In this document: positions 17,113-26,220 of the stretch, in pieces
Layout: each line of letters starts with the position of its first letter
Position numbering within the stretch: the first letter of the stretch is position 1
Assembly: GCA_963625685.1 (NCBI GenBank)
Contig: CAVFTR010000001.1
Coordinates: 372,001-436,000 of the forward strand
DNA: 64,000 bases
Direction of reading: 5' to 3'
Origin: F23-B02 sp963625685
GTDB taxonomy: Bacteria; Bacillota; Clostridia; Oscillospirales; Oscillospiraceae
Translations under genes and position numbers: made by a program
Notes under the pieces: generated by a model
Database searches by the model: none
Told to the model about the DNA's origin: nothing
What the model saw: only the letters and a program-made list of their open reading frames with translations

Positions 17113-18246
17113 ATGTTCAAGTTCACAGAAGAGCAGATCATGATCCGCGACATGGTAAGAGAGTTCACCAAAAACGAGGTCGAGCCCCGCGACAAGTGGA
17201 TGGACGAAAACGGTTTTGACTGGGGTATTCACAAGAAGCTGTGCGAAGCTGGCCTTATGGGCATACACCTGCCCGAGCAGTACGGCGGCGGCGGCGGCGA
17301 CGCAGTCATGAGCGAGATCGTCATCAACGAGATCGCAAAGGGCAGCGCTTCCGTTGCACTGTTCCTTGACGCAGACTGGCTGGCAGCCGACATGATCTAC
17401 GTTCACGGCACCGAGGAGCAGAAGAACCACTACCTCCCCCTCGCAGCCGAGGGCAAGATCTTCGCGTTCGGCCTGACCGAGTCCAACGCCGGCTCCGACG
17501 CGGCGGCGATAAAGTCCGTCGCAGCAAAGCAGGCTGACGGCAGCTACGTTCTCAACGGCGGCAAGGCATGGATCACGAACTCCGGCGTCGCCGACTACTA
17601 TCTGATCATGGCCAAGACAGATCCCGAGGCCGGCGCCAAGGGCATCAGCGTTTTCATCGTTCCCAAGGACGCAGAGGGTCTGACCGTCGGCAAGTTCGAG
17701 CACAAGATGGGCATGTGCGGCAGCGCTACCTGCGAGCTGAGCTTCGACAACATCAAGCTTCCGGCTGACGCTCTCGTCGGCAAGGAGGGCGCAGGCTTCA
17801 AGATCGCAATGATGGCTCTTGACGGCGCGCGCATCTCGATAGGCGCTATCGCCTCCGGCCTTGCACAGCACGCAATGGAGGTCGCAAAGAACTACGCAAA
17901 CGAGCGCGTCACCTTCGGCAAGCCCATCGCGAAGTACCAGGGCGTCGCATTCAAGTTCGCCGACATGGCCGCGAAGATCCGCGCAATGGATCTGATGGTA
18001 TGGGATACCGCTCAGATGAAGAGCGAGGGCCAGCGTCACACCGTAGAGGCCGCGATGCTCAAGCTCATGAGCTCCAAGTGGTGCTGCGAGATCTGCGACG
18101 AGTGCATCCAGGTCCTCGGCGGCAACGGCTACAGCCGCGAGTTCCACGTCGAGCGCTTCTACCGCGACGCAAAGCTGCTTGAGATCGGCGAGGGCACCAG
18201 CGAGATCCAGCGCATGGTCATCAGCGGCGCAGTTCTGGCAAAGTAA
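17113..18246 (+). CDS. Acyl-CoA dehydrogenase (Etf-linked, first operon gene)
   Basis: The 377-residue acyl-CoA dehydrogenase follows AAAGGAG with 8 bases to the ATG. Motifs are FGLTESNAGSDAAAIKS (FAD/substrate region), VLNGGKAWITNSG and the C-terminal GEGTSEIQR with probable catalytic base Glu360. It is followed by etfB and etfA, which carry its electrons, and by a CaiB-like CoA-transferase. This order resembles caiA-fixAB-caiB of carnitine metabolism and also fits butyryl-CoA-type systems, so the physiological direction is probably enoyl-CoA reduction in an anaerobe. Codons are strongly biased to C- or G-ending preferred forms, suggesting high expression. The exact substrate is unknown. Confidence 0.92.
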   Translation: MFKFTEEQIMIRDMVREFTKNEVEPRDKWMDENGFDWGIHKKLCEAGLMGIHLPEQYGGGGGDAVMSEIVINEIAKGSASVALFLDADWLAADMIYVHGTEEQKNHYLPLAAEGKIFAFGLTESNAGSDAAAIKSVAAKQADGSYVLNGGKAWITNSGVADYYLIMAKTDPEAGAKGISVFIVPKDAEGLTVGKFEHKMGMCGSATCELSFDNIKLPADALVGKEGAGFKIAMMALDGARISIGAIASGLAQHAMEVAKNYANERVTFGKPIAKYQGVAFKFADMAAKIRAMDLMVWDTAQMKSEGQRHTVEAAMLKLMSSKWCCEICDECIQVLGGNGYSREFHVERFYRDAKLLEIGEGTSEIQRMVISGAVLAK

Positions 18247-18273
18247 TTAAGCAAATTCGGAGAGATTGAAATA

Positions 18274-19059
18274 ATGAAGATATTAGTTTTTGTAAAGCAG
18301 GTCCCAGACACGGACGACGTCAAGCTCGATCCGAAGACAGGCAACCTCAAGCGCGAGGGCGTGCAGAGCATGATAAACCCTCTCGACGCGAACGCCGTTG
18401 AGGCGGCGATACAGCTCAAGGAGAAATACGGCGCTACCGTTGCCGCCATAAGCATGGGACCTCCGCAGGCTGAGGACGTGCTCAAGAAGGCTCTTGCTCT
18501 CGGCTGCGACGAGGCCTACCTCCTGTCCGACCGCGCGTTCGGCGGCGCAGACACCCTCGCGACGGCCTATACCCTCGCAAAGGCCGCGGAGAAGATCGGC
18601 GACTACGACCTGCTGCTGTTCGGCCGCCACGCTGTCGACGGCGACACCGCGCAGACCGGCCCCGCCACCGCGGCTTACCTCAACATCCCGCAGATCACCC
18701 TTGCCACGAGCATCGACGTTCAGGACGGCTGGGTCGTATGCGACCGCAATCTTGAGGACTGCACCCAGCGCGTAAGAGCAAAGCTCCCCGCACTTGTCAC
18801 CGTATGCGGCGAGATAAACACTCCGCGCTACGCAACGCCCATAAACATCATGAAGGCGCTCAAAAAGCCCCGCACCGTATGGAACGCGGAGGCCCTCGAG
18901 GCCGACACGGCCCGCACCGGCATCCCCGGCTCCCCCTCCTCCACCAAGAAGGTGTTCGAGCCGCCCAAGCGCAACACCGACACCAAGTATGTTGAGGGCT
19001 CTGCCGAGGAAATGGCGGTCCAGTTCGTTGATATGCTCGCAAGCGAGCATCTTGTCTGA
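18274..19059 (+). CDS. etfB: Electron transfer flavoprotein beta subunit
   Basis: The 261-residue EtfB (FixA family) begins MKILVFVKQVPDTDDVKLD and contains DGDTAQTGP at 122-130, a segment that in bifurcating EtfB proteins lies at the second FAD site (usually DGDTAQVGP). It pairs with EtfA directly downstream. It lies 27 bases after acd and 12 bases before etfA, in one transcript. Whether this complex bifurcates electrons to ferredoxin is only inferred. Confidence 0.95.
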   Translation: MKILVFVKQVPDTDDVKLDPKTGNLKREGVQSMINPLDANAVEAAIQLKEKYGATVAAISMGPPQAEDVLKKALALGCDEAYLLSDRAFGGADTLATAYTLAKAAEKIGDYDLLLFGRHAVDGDTAQTGPATAAYLNIPQITLATSIDVQDGWVVCDRNLEDCTQRVRAKLPALVTVCGEINTPRYATPINIMKALKKPRTVWNAEALEADTARTGIPGSPSSTKKVFEPPKRNTDTKYVEGSAEEMAVQFVDMLASEHLV

Positions 19060-19071
19060 GGAGGTGCTGAT

Positions 19072-20067
19072 ATGGCAAAGGAAGATTACAAAGGCATATG
19101 GATATTTGCCGAGCAGCAGAACGGCGTTCTCAACCCCGTCACTCTCGAGCTTCTGGCAAAGGCCCAGGAGCTGAAGGCTCATAACGGCGAGGATATATAC
19201 GCGATCCTCCTGGGCAGCGGCGTCAAGGCGCTGGCTCCCACTCTCATAGCTCACGGCGCGGACAAGGTCATCGTCGCCGAGGACGCGGCGCTTGAGAGCT
19301 ACAGCGCGCGCCCCTATCAGCAGGCAATGACCGAGCTTGCCGAAAAGTACAAGCCCTCCATCATCCTCTACGGCGCGACGAGCCTCGGCCGTGACTTCGC
19401 TCCCCGCGTGATGGTCTCCCTCAAGACCGGCCTGACCGCCGACGCGATAGACCTCGGCTACGACGAGGACGACGTGTTCTACCAGACCACCCCGGCATAC
19501 GGCGGCAGCATTCTGGCCCACATCGTCATTCTCGAGTGCCGCCCGCAGATGGCGACCGTGCGTCCCAAGATGTTCGTTCCCCTCGAGCCCGACGAGAGCC
19601 GTCAGGGAGAGGTCATCTGCGAGAGCGTCAGCATCTGCGCGGAGGACTGCTACGAGGTCCTCGAGACCGCTCAGAAGGTCTCCGACCGCGAGCCCATCGA
19701 CAAGGCAGAGCTGCTTGTCTGCGGCGGCCGCGGCATAAAGAGCGAGGAAGACCTTAAGATGCTCGGCGAGCTGGCTGAGCTCCTGGGCGGTCAGATCGCT
19801 GCCTCAAGGCCTCTGGTCGACAACGGCTGGCTGCCGCATGAGGAGCAGATCGGTCAGTCCGGCGCCACCGTAAAGCCCGACCACATCATAAACATCGCCA
19901 TCTCCGGCTCTGTTCAGTATCAGGTCGGTATGCAGAACTCCAAATGCATCATCAGCATCAACCACACCAGCGGCGTTCCCATCTTCGATATCTCCCACTA
20001 CGGCGCTGTTGCGGATTACCGCAGCCTCGTTCCGGCTATAATTGAAGAGATAAAGAAGAGAAAGTAA
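19072..20067 (+). CDS. etfA: Electron transfer flavoprotein alpha subunit
   Basis: The 331-residue EtfA (FixB family) has an N-terminal domain and the C-terminal FAD-binding domain with GGRGIKSEED (from residue 218), GQSGATVKPD (from 261) and NIAISGSVQYQVGM. GAGGAGG precedes the ATG. With EtfB it shuttles electrons between the acyl-CoA dehydrogenase and other redox partners. Confidence 0.95.
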   Translation: MAKEDYKGIWIFAEQQNGVLNPVTLELLAKAQELKAHNGEDIYAILLGSGVKALAPTLIAHGADKVIVAEDAALESYSARPYQQAMTELAEKYKPSIILYGATSLGRDFAPRVMVSLKTGLTADAIDLGYDEDDVFYQTTPAYGGSILAHIVILECRPQMATVRPKMFVPLEPDESRQGEVICESVSICAEDCYEVLETAQKVSDREPIDKAELLVCGGRGIKSEEDLKMLGELAELLGGQIAASRPLVDNGWLPHEEQIGQSGATVKPDHIINIAISGSVQYQVGMQNSKCIISINHTSGVPIFDISHYGAVADYRSLVPAIIEEIKKRK

Positions 20068-20100
20068 ACAAACTTCAATTTTAAAAAGGAGCTAATTAAA

Positions 20101-21357
20101 ATGAGCGAACGTAAATCTCTTATTCCCGAATACGGTCCTTTCGCAGGAATGCGCATTATCGATACCGGCTCTCTCGTGGCAATGCCCTACGCGGCGACTC
20201 TGCTGGCCGACTTCGGTGCGGAGGTCATCCACATCGAGCGCCCCGGCGTAGGCGATACGCTCCGCGTCCTCGCTCCCTTCGCCAAGGAGGACGACAAGGT
20301 CGTCAGCACCTCCTGGGCACAGGACGGGCGCAACAAGCTCTCCCTCTCGCTCGAGCTCAACCTCAAGCACCCCGAGGTCAAGGAGCTGTTCTACGGCCTT
20401 ATCAAGGAAGCCGACGTTTTCATGGAGAACATGGTCTGGCTCGAGAAGCTCGGCATCCGTGACGAGGAGCTGCTCGAGATAAACCCCCGTCTGATCATCG
20501 CTCACATCAGCGGCTACGGCAACCCCGCCTTCGGCGGTCTGCCCGAGTACTGCGACAGAGCCTCCTATGACATGATCGGTCAGGCATTCTCCGGCTGGAT
20601 GGGCCTCAACGGCGAAAAGGACGGCGACCCCGTCGTCGGCAAGCCCTGGCTCAATGACTTCACCTCCGCTTACGCAGCCGTATTCGGCGTGCTGGCGGCA
20701 TATATAAACGTCCTCAAGACCGGCAAGGGCCAGGTCGTCGACATTGCCCAGTTCGAGGTCCAGGCAAGCTACTGCTGCGACCTGTACACCTCCTACACCA
20801 TGGCCGGCCGTCAGAACGGCCGCTCGGGCAACAAGTCCGCCGCATTCCAGCCCTACGGCCTGTTCAAGTCCAAGGACGGCTATGACGTAGCGGTCGGCGC
20901 CTTCGGCCCCGGCGTCTACAAGAGAGCCATCCAGGCCCTCGGCTTTGACCTTGAGTACTTCAGCTACAAGGACTGCTCCTCCGGCATCGAGGCCGTCGCC
21001 TCCGAAAAGGGCCGCGAGCTCGACGCAAAGGTCATCGAGTGGTGCGCCGCGCACACCGCGCAGGAGATCGAGGACGCAATGGCCAAGTTCAAGGTCCCCT
21101 GCAGCCGCGTAATGGGCGCAAAGGACTGCCTGGAGAATCCTCACTATCAGAGCCGCGGAGACTTCATCGAATACCGCGACCAGACTCTCGACAAGGACAT
21201 CACCGCCTTCGGCATCGTTCCGAAGCTGTCCGGCACTCCCGGCCAGGTATGGCGCGGCGCCCCGAGGCTCGGTCAGGACACTGAGACCATTCTCAAGGGT
21301 ATTCTGGGCTACGACGACGCAAAGATAGCCGATCTCAAGGAAAAGAAGCTTATCTGA
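20101..21357 (+). CDS. Family III CoA-transferase (CaiB/BaiF type)
   Basis: This 418-residue family III CoA-transferase moves CoA between carboxylic acids through an aspartyl intermediate. The probable catalytic Asp is Asp186 in KPWLNDFTSAYAA, aligned by eye with Asp169 of E. coli CaiB. Other CaiB-like segments are RASYDMIGQAFSGWMG, TGKGQVVDIAQFE and GTPGQVWRGAPRLGQDT near the C-terminus. The similarity to CaiB along the whole length suggests activation of carnitine, crotonobetaine or a related short acid as its CoA ester for the upstream dehydrogenase. A different acid remains possible, since no caiD or caiT lies nearby. It is the last gene of its operon. Confidence 0.85.
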   Translation: MSERKSLIPEYGPFAGMRIIDTGSLVAMPYAATLLADFGAEVIHIERPGVGDTLRVLAPFAKEDDKVVSTSWAQDGRNKLSLSLELNLKHPEVKELFYGLIKEADVFMENMVWLEKLGIRDEELLEINPRLIIAHISGYGNPAFGGLPEYCDRASYDMIGQAFSGWMGLNGEKDGDPVVGKPWLNDFTSAYAAVFGVLAAYINVLKTGKGQVVDIAQFEVQASYCCDLYTSYTMAGRQNGRSGNKSAAFQPYGLFKSKDGYDVAVGAFGPGVYKRAIQALGFDLEYFSYKDCSSGIEAVASEKGRELDAKVIEWCAAHTAQEIEDAMAKFKVPCSRVMGAKDCLENPHYQSRGDFIEYRDQTLDKDITAFGIVPKLSGTPGQVWRGAPRLGQDTETILKGILGYDDAKIADLKEKKLI

Positions 21358-21499
21358 TCAGCCAATTTTCATTATCCTCTTCCCCCATATTTTCCGGAAG
21401 TCCGGTTTTCAGATGCGCCGGGCTTCCGGACCCCCCTTCATCATATGATATAAACAAGCTTTACCGATCATTATTCTCCTTCCTTATTCCTTCCCTAAG

Positions 21500-21531
21500 T
21501 TTAAGCGCCATCCGTATGGGTGGCGCTTAAA
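21500..21531 (+). terminator. Terminator of the acd-etf-CoA-transferase operon
   Basis: TTTAAGCGCCA pairs with TGGCGCTTAAA around a 10-base loop, followed by TTTTGC. The 140 bases between the gene and this stem hold one further inverted repeat (TCCGGAAG 21393-21400, CTTCCGGA 21423-21430) without a T-run. Confidence 0.8.
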
Positions 21532-21545
21532 TTTTGCATAAAAAT

Positions 21546-21570
21546 ACGGAGGCACCTCAGGTGTCTCCGT
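21546..21570 (-). terminator. Terminator of the uvrC-rsmD-coaD transcript
   Basis: An 11-bp stem with one mismatch (ACGGAGACACC and GGTGCCTCCGT on the minus strand) is followed by ATTTTTA. It lies 24 bases beyond the last stop codon. Confidence 0.7.
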
Positions 21571-21593
21571 GTTTTCGTGTTTTCGTGTTTTGT

Positions 21594-22109
21594 TTACTCC
21601 GCCTCGTCCTCGTCCTGGCTTACAGGCTGCGCGGGCGATGCCGAGCCTGCAAGGCTGCGGAAGCTCGCCCTGGACTGATTTATGGATTTGAGAGCGGCGC
21701 CGACGGTCTCCTCAGTGCGGCGGAGTATCTCGTCGACATATTCGTTTGCAACGCGGCGCAGCTCCTTCGATTTGTATTCCGCGTTATTTACAAGCTCCGT
21801 GCTGTACTTCTTTGCAGCGTGCACGACCTCCTGCTCCTCGAGCATCGCGCGGGCCTTGTCCTCGGCGGTCTTGCGTATCGACTCCGCCTCGCGCTTTGCG
21901 TTTCCGATAAACTCGTCGCGCGCGGACACGAGACGCTTTGCCTCGGCAAGCTCCACGGGGATGCGCGTTTTTATCTCGTTGAGAATCTCCAGAACGTTCT
22001 CCCTTTCAACGATGCACTTATCGTTGCCGAGAGGGACGCCCCAGGCTTCGGTCACCATGCTGTAGAGAGTTTCGATAAGTTCCATTACCTCGACATTTTT
22101 CTCGCTCAT
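21594..22109 (-). CDS. Coiled-coil protein, DivIVA/ATPase-subunit-like, unknown function
   Basis: This 171-residue acidic protein starts at the ATG at 22109 (GGAGG, 6-base spacing); a longer frame to 22139 lacks a site. Residues about 55-135 form a long heptad-type coiled coil rich in Ala, Glu, Lys and Arg (AKREAESIRKTAEDKARAM), followed by a low-complexity tail ending DEDEAE. Similar short coiled-coil proteins follow coaD in Clostridia and are often labelled DivIVA-like or V-type ATPase subunit-like. No catalytic motif is visible, so I assign no function. Confidence 0.7.
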   Translation of the reverse strand: MSEKNVEVMELIETLYSMVTEAWGVPLGNDKCIVERENVLEILNEIKTRIPVELAEAKRLVSARDEFIGNAKREAESIRKTAEDKARAMLEEQEVVHAAKKYSTELVNNAEYKSKELRRVANEYVDEILRRTEETVGAALKSINQSRASFRSLAGSASPAQPVSQDEDEAE

Positions 22110-22163
22110 AATAATCCTCCATGCGGTCACGCCGCACACAAAGTTATTTCCTCCGGATACGCG

Positions 22164-22655
22164 CTACGCGTTCCGCTGCCTGGCCCTCGTGGCTATCTCG
22201 TCCTTTATCTCAAGCGGCACAAAGCCCGTGAGATCGGCGCCGTACAGGGCCATTTCGCGCACGACGGACGAGCTGAGAAAGGTATATTTCTCGTTTGCCG
22301 CAAGGAACATGGTGTCCAGACCGGGATTTACCTTTTTATTGATATGGTCCATCTGAAATTCATACTCGAAATCAGAGGTGGCCCTTATGCCCTTCACGAG
22401 CACCGCTCCCTCATGGCGCTTTGCATACTCTGCAAGCAGGCCGTCCGAGGCGTCGACCTCGACGTTGGGGAGCCGGACGACGACCTTTTTGACCATCTCG
22501 ACCCTCTCGTCTACCGTGAACATGGGCTTGGTTTTCGTGGAGTTGAACATTATGCACACGATGACCTTGTCGAATATCTGGGCCGCGCGCCTGATGATAT
22601 CGAGGTGGCCGAGCGTTATGGGGTCAAAGCTGCCGGGGCATATAGCAAGACTCAT
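22164..22655 (-). CDS. coaD: Phosphopantetheine adenylyltransferase
   Basis: CoaD makes dephospho-CoA from 4'-phosphopantetheine and ATP. The 163 residues show the nucleotidyltransferase motif GSFDPITLGH (8-17), VKGIRATSDFEYE and the C-terminal FLSSSVVRE. Its ATG overlaps the rsmD stop (ATGA). The rsmD-coaD pair is conserved in Firmicutes. Confidence 0.97.
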   Translation of the reverse strand: MSLAICPGSFDPITLGHLDIIRRAAQIFDKVIVCIMFNSTKTKPMFTVDERVEMVKKVVVRLPNVEVDASDGLLAEYAKRHEGAVLVKGIRATSDFEYEFQMDHINKKVNPGLDTMFLAANEKYTFLSSSVVREMALYGADLTGFVPLEIKDEIATRARQRNA

Positions 22656-23194
22656 TTATTTGTCTCCCTGCTGTAGGTAGTAAGCTTAACTTTGCCGTAG
22701 TTATATTCCTTACACTTAAAGTAAGGCATATTCATCTCAGGCATGGGCTTTTCGCGCCCACTTTCGCACACAATTATACCACTTTCCGTCAAGATGTCAA
22801 CGGAATTGATGATATGCAGCGCTTTATCCATAAGATTTGTCGCATAAGGCGGGTCGAGCAGTATCAGGTCGTATTTGCCCCCGCGCTCAAGAAAGGCTAT
22901 CGAGTCGCTCTGAACGACGCGTGCCTCAAGGCCGCAGCTTTTGAGATTCTGCTTTACTATGGCTATCGCCTCCCTGCTCTGGTCGACGAAGACCGCTTCC
23001 CTCGCGCCGCGGCTGAGACATTCGATGCCGAGCTGGCCGGTCCCTGCGAAGAGATCGAGCACCCTCCTGCCCTCTATATCAAACTGCACTATATTGAACA
23101 TCGACTCCTTGACCATGTCGGTCGTCGGGCGTATATCGTAATTATCAGGCTCCCTGAGCTTTTTGCCGCGTCTGGTACCGCTTATTATCCTCAT
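22652..23194 (-). CDS. rsmD: 16S rRNA (guanine966-N2)-methyltransferase RsmD
   Basis: This 180-residue SAM-dependent methyltransferase has the N-terminal MRIISGTRRGKKL, the SAM site LDLFAGTGQLGIE (46-58) and catalytic DPPY at 114-117. The start codon overlaps the uvrC stop and the stop overlaps the coaD start, so all three are translationally coupled. Confidence 0.95.
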   Translation of the reverse strand: MRIISGTRRGKKLREPDNYDIRPTTDMVKESMFNIVQFDIEGRRVLDLFAGTGQLGIECLSRGAREAVFVDQSREAIAIVKQNLKSCGLEARVVQSDSIAFLERGGKYDLILLDPPYATNLMDKALHIINSVDILTESGIIVCESGREKPMPEMNMPYFKCKEYNYGKVKLTTYSRETNK

Positions 23195-25005
23195 GTCTCG
23201 TCCTCGTTTTTATGATAGTATTCAAAAACCGCCTTTGCCGCGTTTTTGGGAAGGACGGCGCAGAGCTCGTCCGGACTCGCGGCCCTTATCGCTTTGAGCG
23301 TTTTGAAATGGCGCAGCAGCTCGTTTTTCCTGACGCTGCCCACGCCGGGAATGGCGCTGAGCTCCGAGCCGAAGCCCTCGCTGCGCAGCGAGCGCTGATA
23401 TTCGATGGCAAAGCGGTGCGTTTCCTCCTGAATATTGCCGATAAGCGAAAACGCCGCCGGATTTCCGTTTATGCATATCTCGCGCCCCTCGCCCGTGACA
23501 AGGGCCCGCGTTCTGTGTCTGTCGTCCTTTACCATGCCGAAGACCGGCACGCTTATGCCGAGCTCCGACAGAGAGCGCTCGGCCGCCGCCGCGTGAGTCG
23601 CGCCGCCGTCTATGAGCAGCAGCTGCGGCTTTTCCGAAAAGCCGCCGTCGCCGTTTTTGAGATGCGCAAAGCGGCGGTACACCGCCTGCGACATGCTCGC
23701 GTAGTCGTCGCGTATATCAAGATCGCGTATCCTGAATTTGCGGTAGTCCTTTTTATACGGTCTGCCGCCGCGATGCACCGTCATTGCCGCCACGATGCCC
23801 GTATCGCCGAGGTTCGACACGTCGAAGGCTTCGATACGCTCGGGGTACTCCGGCAGCTCCAGCGACTTCTGGAGCCACAGAAGCGTATTCGTGCGCCGCT
23901 GCTGCGCGGTGGTGGCGCGCAGTATCTCCTCGGCGGCGTTCATCTCCGCCCGTTCGACAAGACGCAGCCGCTCGCCTCTTTGCGGAGCTTCGATGCTCAC
24001 TCTGTGGCCCGTAAGTTGCTCAAGCATGGCCGCCAGCGCCTCTGCGTCCTCCGGCATTTCGCGCGCAAGGATGCTCTTCGGCGCCGCGCCGCGGGATGAG
24101 TAGTGCTGGCGTATATACGCGGACACCGCCTCGCAGTCGCTCTCAAGCGGCTCGGAAACGAGCTCAAAATCCTTGCCCGTGAGCGAGCCGCCGTTAAAAT
24201 GCAGAATGACAAAGCAGCTTTTGGCGCCGCGGGCAAAGCCGACGGCGTCGGTGTCTGAAAAGGCCGTGGCTATGACCCTCTGCTTATTTGAAACACTTTG
24301 TATAGCCTTTATCCTGTCGCGCTTTTCGGCGGCGGCTTCAAAGCGCAGCTGCTCGGCATCCTCGTTCATCTTTGCCGTGAGCTCGTCTATGAGCTCGCCT
24401 GTCCTGCCGCCGAGGATGAGGCAGGCCTGCTCGACGGCGAGGAGGTACTCCTCCTGCCCGGGCTCTCCCCTGCACCAGCCTCGGCAATTTCCCATGTGGC
24501 AGTTCAGGCAGGGCCTGTCTTTTCCGATATCGCGCGGAAAGCGCCTTGAGCAGGTCGGGAGTCCGACGGCCCTGGACACCGCGTCGATTATATCATGCGT
24601 CGCGCTCCTGCCGCCGAAGGGACCGAAGTAGACGGCTCCGTCCTTTTTCGCGCTTGCGCTTATCGTAAAGCGCGGATACGGCGACTTTTTATCAAGTCTA
24701 ATAAAGGGATAGCCCTTATCGTCCTTCAAAAGGATATTATAGTGCGGCTGATGCTGCTTTATCAGCGAGTTTTCAAGGATAAGCGACTCAAACTCCGAAT
24801 TTACGACGATGACGTTGAAGTCCGCGACCTTCTGCACCATGGCCTCGACCTTCGGCAGGTGCGAGCCGCGAAAATAGCTCGTCACGCGGTTTTTGAGCTT
24901 TTTTGCCTTGCCGACGTATATCACCTGCCCCGACTCGTCGAGCATGATGTACACGCCCGGGAGCATCGGCAGCTTATTTGCTTTTTCAAGCAGCCTCTCG
25001 CGCAT
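23191..25005 (-). CDS. uvrC: UvrABC excinuclease subunit C
   Basis: UvrC cuts on both sides of the lesion in nucleotide excision repair. Starting at the ATG at 25005 (GAGG 7 bases upstream) gives 604 residues beginning MRERLLEKANKLPMLPGVY, the normal UvrC N-terminus; in-frame ATGs at 25017 and 25035 are possible but poorer. The order is a GIY-YIG nuclease (PGVYIM, VIYVGKAKKLKNRV), a UVR segment, the RNase-H-like nuclease (IEAFDVSNLGDTG, LLLIDGG) and C-terminal helix-hairpin-helix repeats (LSAIPGVGSVRKNELL). The start lies inside the 3' end of the transporter gene upstream. Confidence 0.95.
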   Translation of the reverse strand: MRERLLEKANKLPMLPGVYIMLDESGQVIYVGKAKKLKNRVTSYFRGSHLPKVEAMVQKVADFNVIVVNSEFESLILENSLIKQHQPHYNILLKDDKGYPFIRLDKKSPYPRFTISASAKKDGAVYFGPFGGRSATHDIIDAVSRAVGLPTCSRRFPRDIGKDRPCLNCHMGNCRGWCRGEPGQEEYLLAVEQACLILGGRTGELIDELTAKMNEDAEQLRFEAAAEKRDRIKAIQSVSNKQRVIATAFSDTDAVGFARGAKSCFVILHFNGGSLTGKDFELVSEPLESDCEAVSAYIRQHYSSRGAAPKSILAREMPEDAEALAAMLEQLTGHRVSIEAPQRGERLRLVERAEMNAAEEILRATTAQQRRTNTLLWLQKSLELPEYPERIEAFDVSNLGDTGIVAAMTVHRGGRPYKKDYRKFRIRDLDIRDDYASMSQAVYRRFAHLKNGDGGFSEKPQLLLIDGGATHAAAAERSLSELGISVPVFGMVKDDRHRTRALVTGEGREICINGNPAAFSLIGNIQEETHRFAIEYQRSLRSEGFGSELSAIPGVGSVRKNELLRHFKTLKAIRAASPDELCAVLPKNAAKAVFEYYHKNEDET

Positions 25006-25852
25006 TTTTTTCCTCATTGTCCCGGCTTCCGGCAATGCACCAGACCGTCACGGACACGATAACTATGATACCGCCTATAAAGGCGAACAGTCCCGGCTTT
25101 TCGCCGTCGAATATGAGCACCCAGACGGGGTTCAGAAGCGGCTCCACGGCTCCGAGAAGGCTGCAGGCGAGCGGCGGGCAGTGCTCGGCCGCAATCCCGT
25201 AGAGGATATAGGGTATGCCCAGCTGAAAAACGCCGAGGATGACTATATACAGCAGCGGCAGAGCGGTGAGCTCCGGCTTTGTGCTTATTATAAACGGCAG
25301 GCCGAATATGAAGGCGAAGGCCTGGCCTATGAGCATCGCCGAAAAGCGCTCGGGCGGCTCTGCCTTTCCCATCGCGATGAACATGCCGCCGAGGCAGGCT
25401 CCGGCAAATATGGCGACGCAGTTGCCGAGCAGATAGCCGTCGGCCAGCTGGTCGAGGAAAAACATCGCTATGCCGATAAAGGTGCATATAACGGCGATAA
25501 AGTCGCGCTTTTTAAAGCGCTGGCCGAAAAACAGCGCCGAGAAAATGACGATGAATATGGGGTCTGTAAATTGCAGAACGATAGCGTTCGCGGCGGTCGT
25601 GAGCTTGTTTGCCGCCACAAAGGCTATATATACAATGCCAAGCAGCACGCCGGGGATGAGCGTCCGGCGGTTGATGATTATTCTGTAGCCCTTGAGCCTG
25701 ATGTATGCAAGCACCGTCAGCCCCGCGAAGAAGCTCCGCAGAGCGGATATGACAAAGGAGTTCCACGGTATGAGCTTTATGAATATTCCCGCGATGCTCC
25801 ACAGCGCGGCGCACAGCAGCATCTGGAGTATCGCCCTGTTTTCCTGTTTCAT
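24986..25852 (-). CDS. EamA-family (DMT) transporter
   Basis: This 288-residue membrane protein has about ten hydrophobic segments arranged as two EamA halves; the second half contains GAVEPLLNPVWVLIF, a typical DMT signature. GGAG precedes the ATG. The substrate is unknown; relatives export or import metabolites, often amino acids or nucleotide-like compounds. Its 3' end overlaps uvrC by 20 bases, so it is probably the first gene of that transcript. Confidence 0.88.
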   Translation of the reverse strand: MKQENRAILQMLLCAALWSIAGIFIKLIPWNSFVISALRSFFAGLTVLAYIRLKGYRIIINRRTLIPGVLLGIVYIAFVAANKLTTAANAIVLQFTDPIFIVIFSALFFGQRFKKRDFIAVICTFIGIAMFFLDQLADGYLLGNCVAIFAGACLGGMFIAMGKAEPPERFSAMLIGQAFAFIFGLPFIISTKPELTALPLLYIVILGVFQLGIPYILYGIAAEHCPPLACSLLGAVEPLLNPVWVLIFDGEKPGLFAFIGGIIVIVSVTVWCIAGSRDNEEKNAREAA

Positions 25853-25876
25853 GTAAACAACTCCGTATACAGCGAA

Positions 25877-25905
25877 TAAGGGCGTGTTTATTCAACACGC
25901 CCTTA
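25877..25905 (-). terminator. Hairpin terminator after ptsH
   Basis: A perfect 12-bp stem (TAAGGGCGTGTT and complement) with a 5-base loop lies 16 bases after the ptsH stop. The T-tract is short. Confidence 0.65.
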
Positions 25906-25920
25906 GCTTCGTTTCAAATA

Positions 25921-26184
25921 TCACTCGGTAAAGTCGGATGCGATAAGCTGCGAAAGCGTATCGACAGCGGTTGCCTCATCAGCGCCGTCGGCAATGAGGT
26001 TTACCGCAGTGCCCTTGACGATGCCCAAAGAGAGAACGCCGAGCAGGCTCTTGGCATTGACGCGCCTGTCTTCTTTCTCTATCCAAATGCTGCTTTTAAA
26101 CTCATTAGCTTTCTGAATGAAAAAAGTAGCAGGTCTTGCGTGGAGTCCTACCTGATTGTTTATTACTACTTCTTTGGTTACCAT
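25921..26184 (-). CDS. ptsH: Phosphocarrier protein HPr
   Basis: The 87-residue HPr starts at the ATG at 26184; a GTG nine bases upstream overlaps the GAGGAG site and is rejected. This start places His15 in VGLHARPATF and Ser46 in NAKSLLGVLSLG at exactly the canonical positions, so both the PTS phosphorylation site and the HPr-kinase site are kept. No ptsI or hprK lies nearby. It has its own promoter and terminator and may serve mainly in carbon-catabolite control. Confidence 0.95.
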   Translation of the reverse strand: MVTKEVVINNQVGLHARPATFFIQKANEFKSSIWIEKEDRRVNAKSLLGVLSLGIVKGTAVNLIADGADEATAVDTLSQLIASDFTE

Positions 26185-26220
26185 TCTCGCCACTCCTCTT
26201 GATCACAAAAGATTACTCAT

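Noticed and set aside
16981..18147. A long minus-strand frame across the acd gene
   Set aside because: It is antisense to the acyl-CoA dehydrogenase and has no ribosome site.
21393..21430. TCCGGAAG/CTTCCGGA inverted repeat as the CoA-transferase terminator
   Set aside because: It has no T-run; the stem at 21500-21531 fits better.
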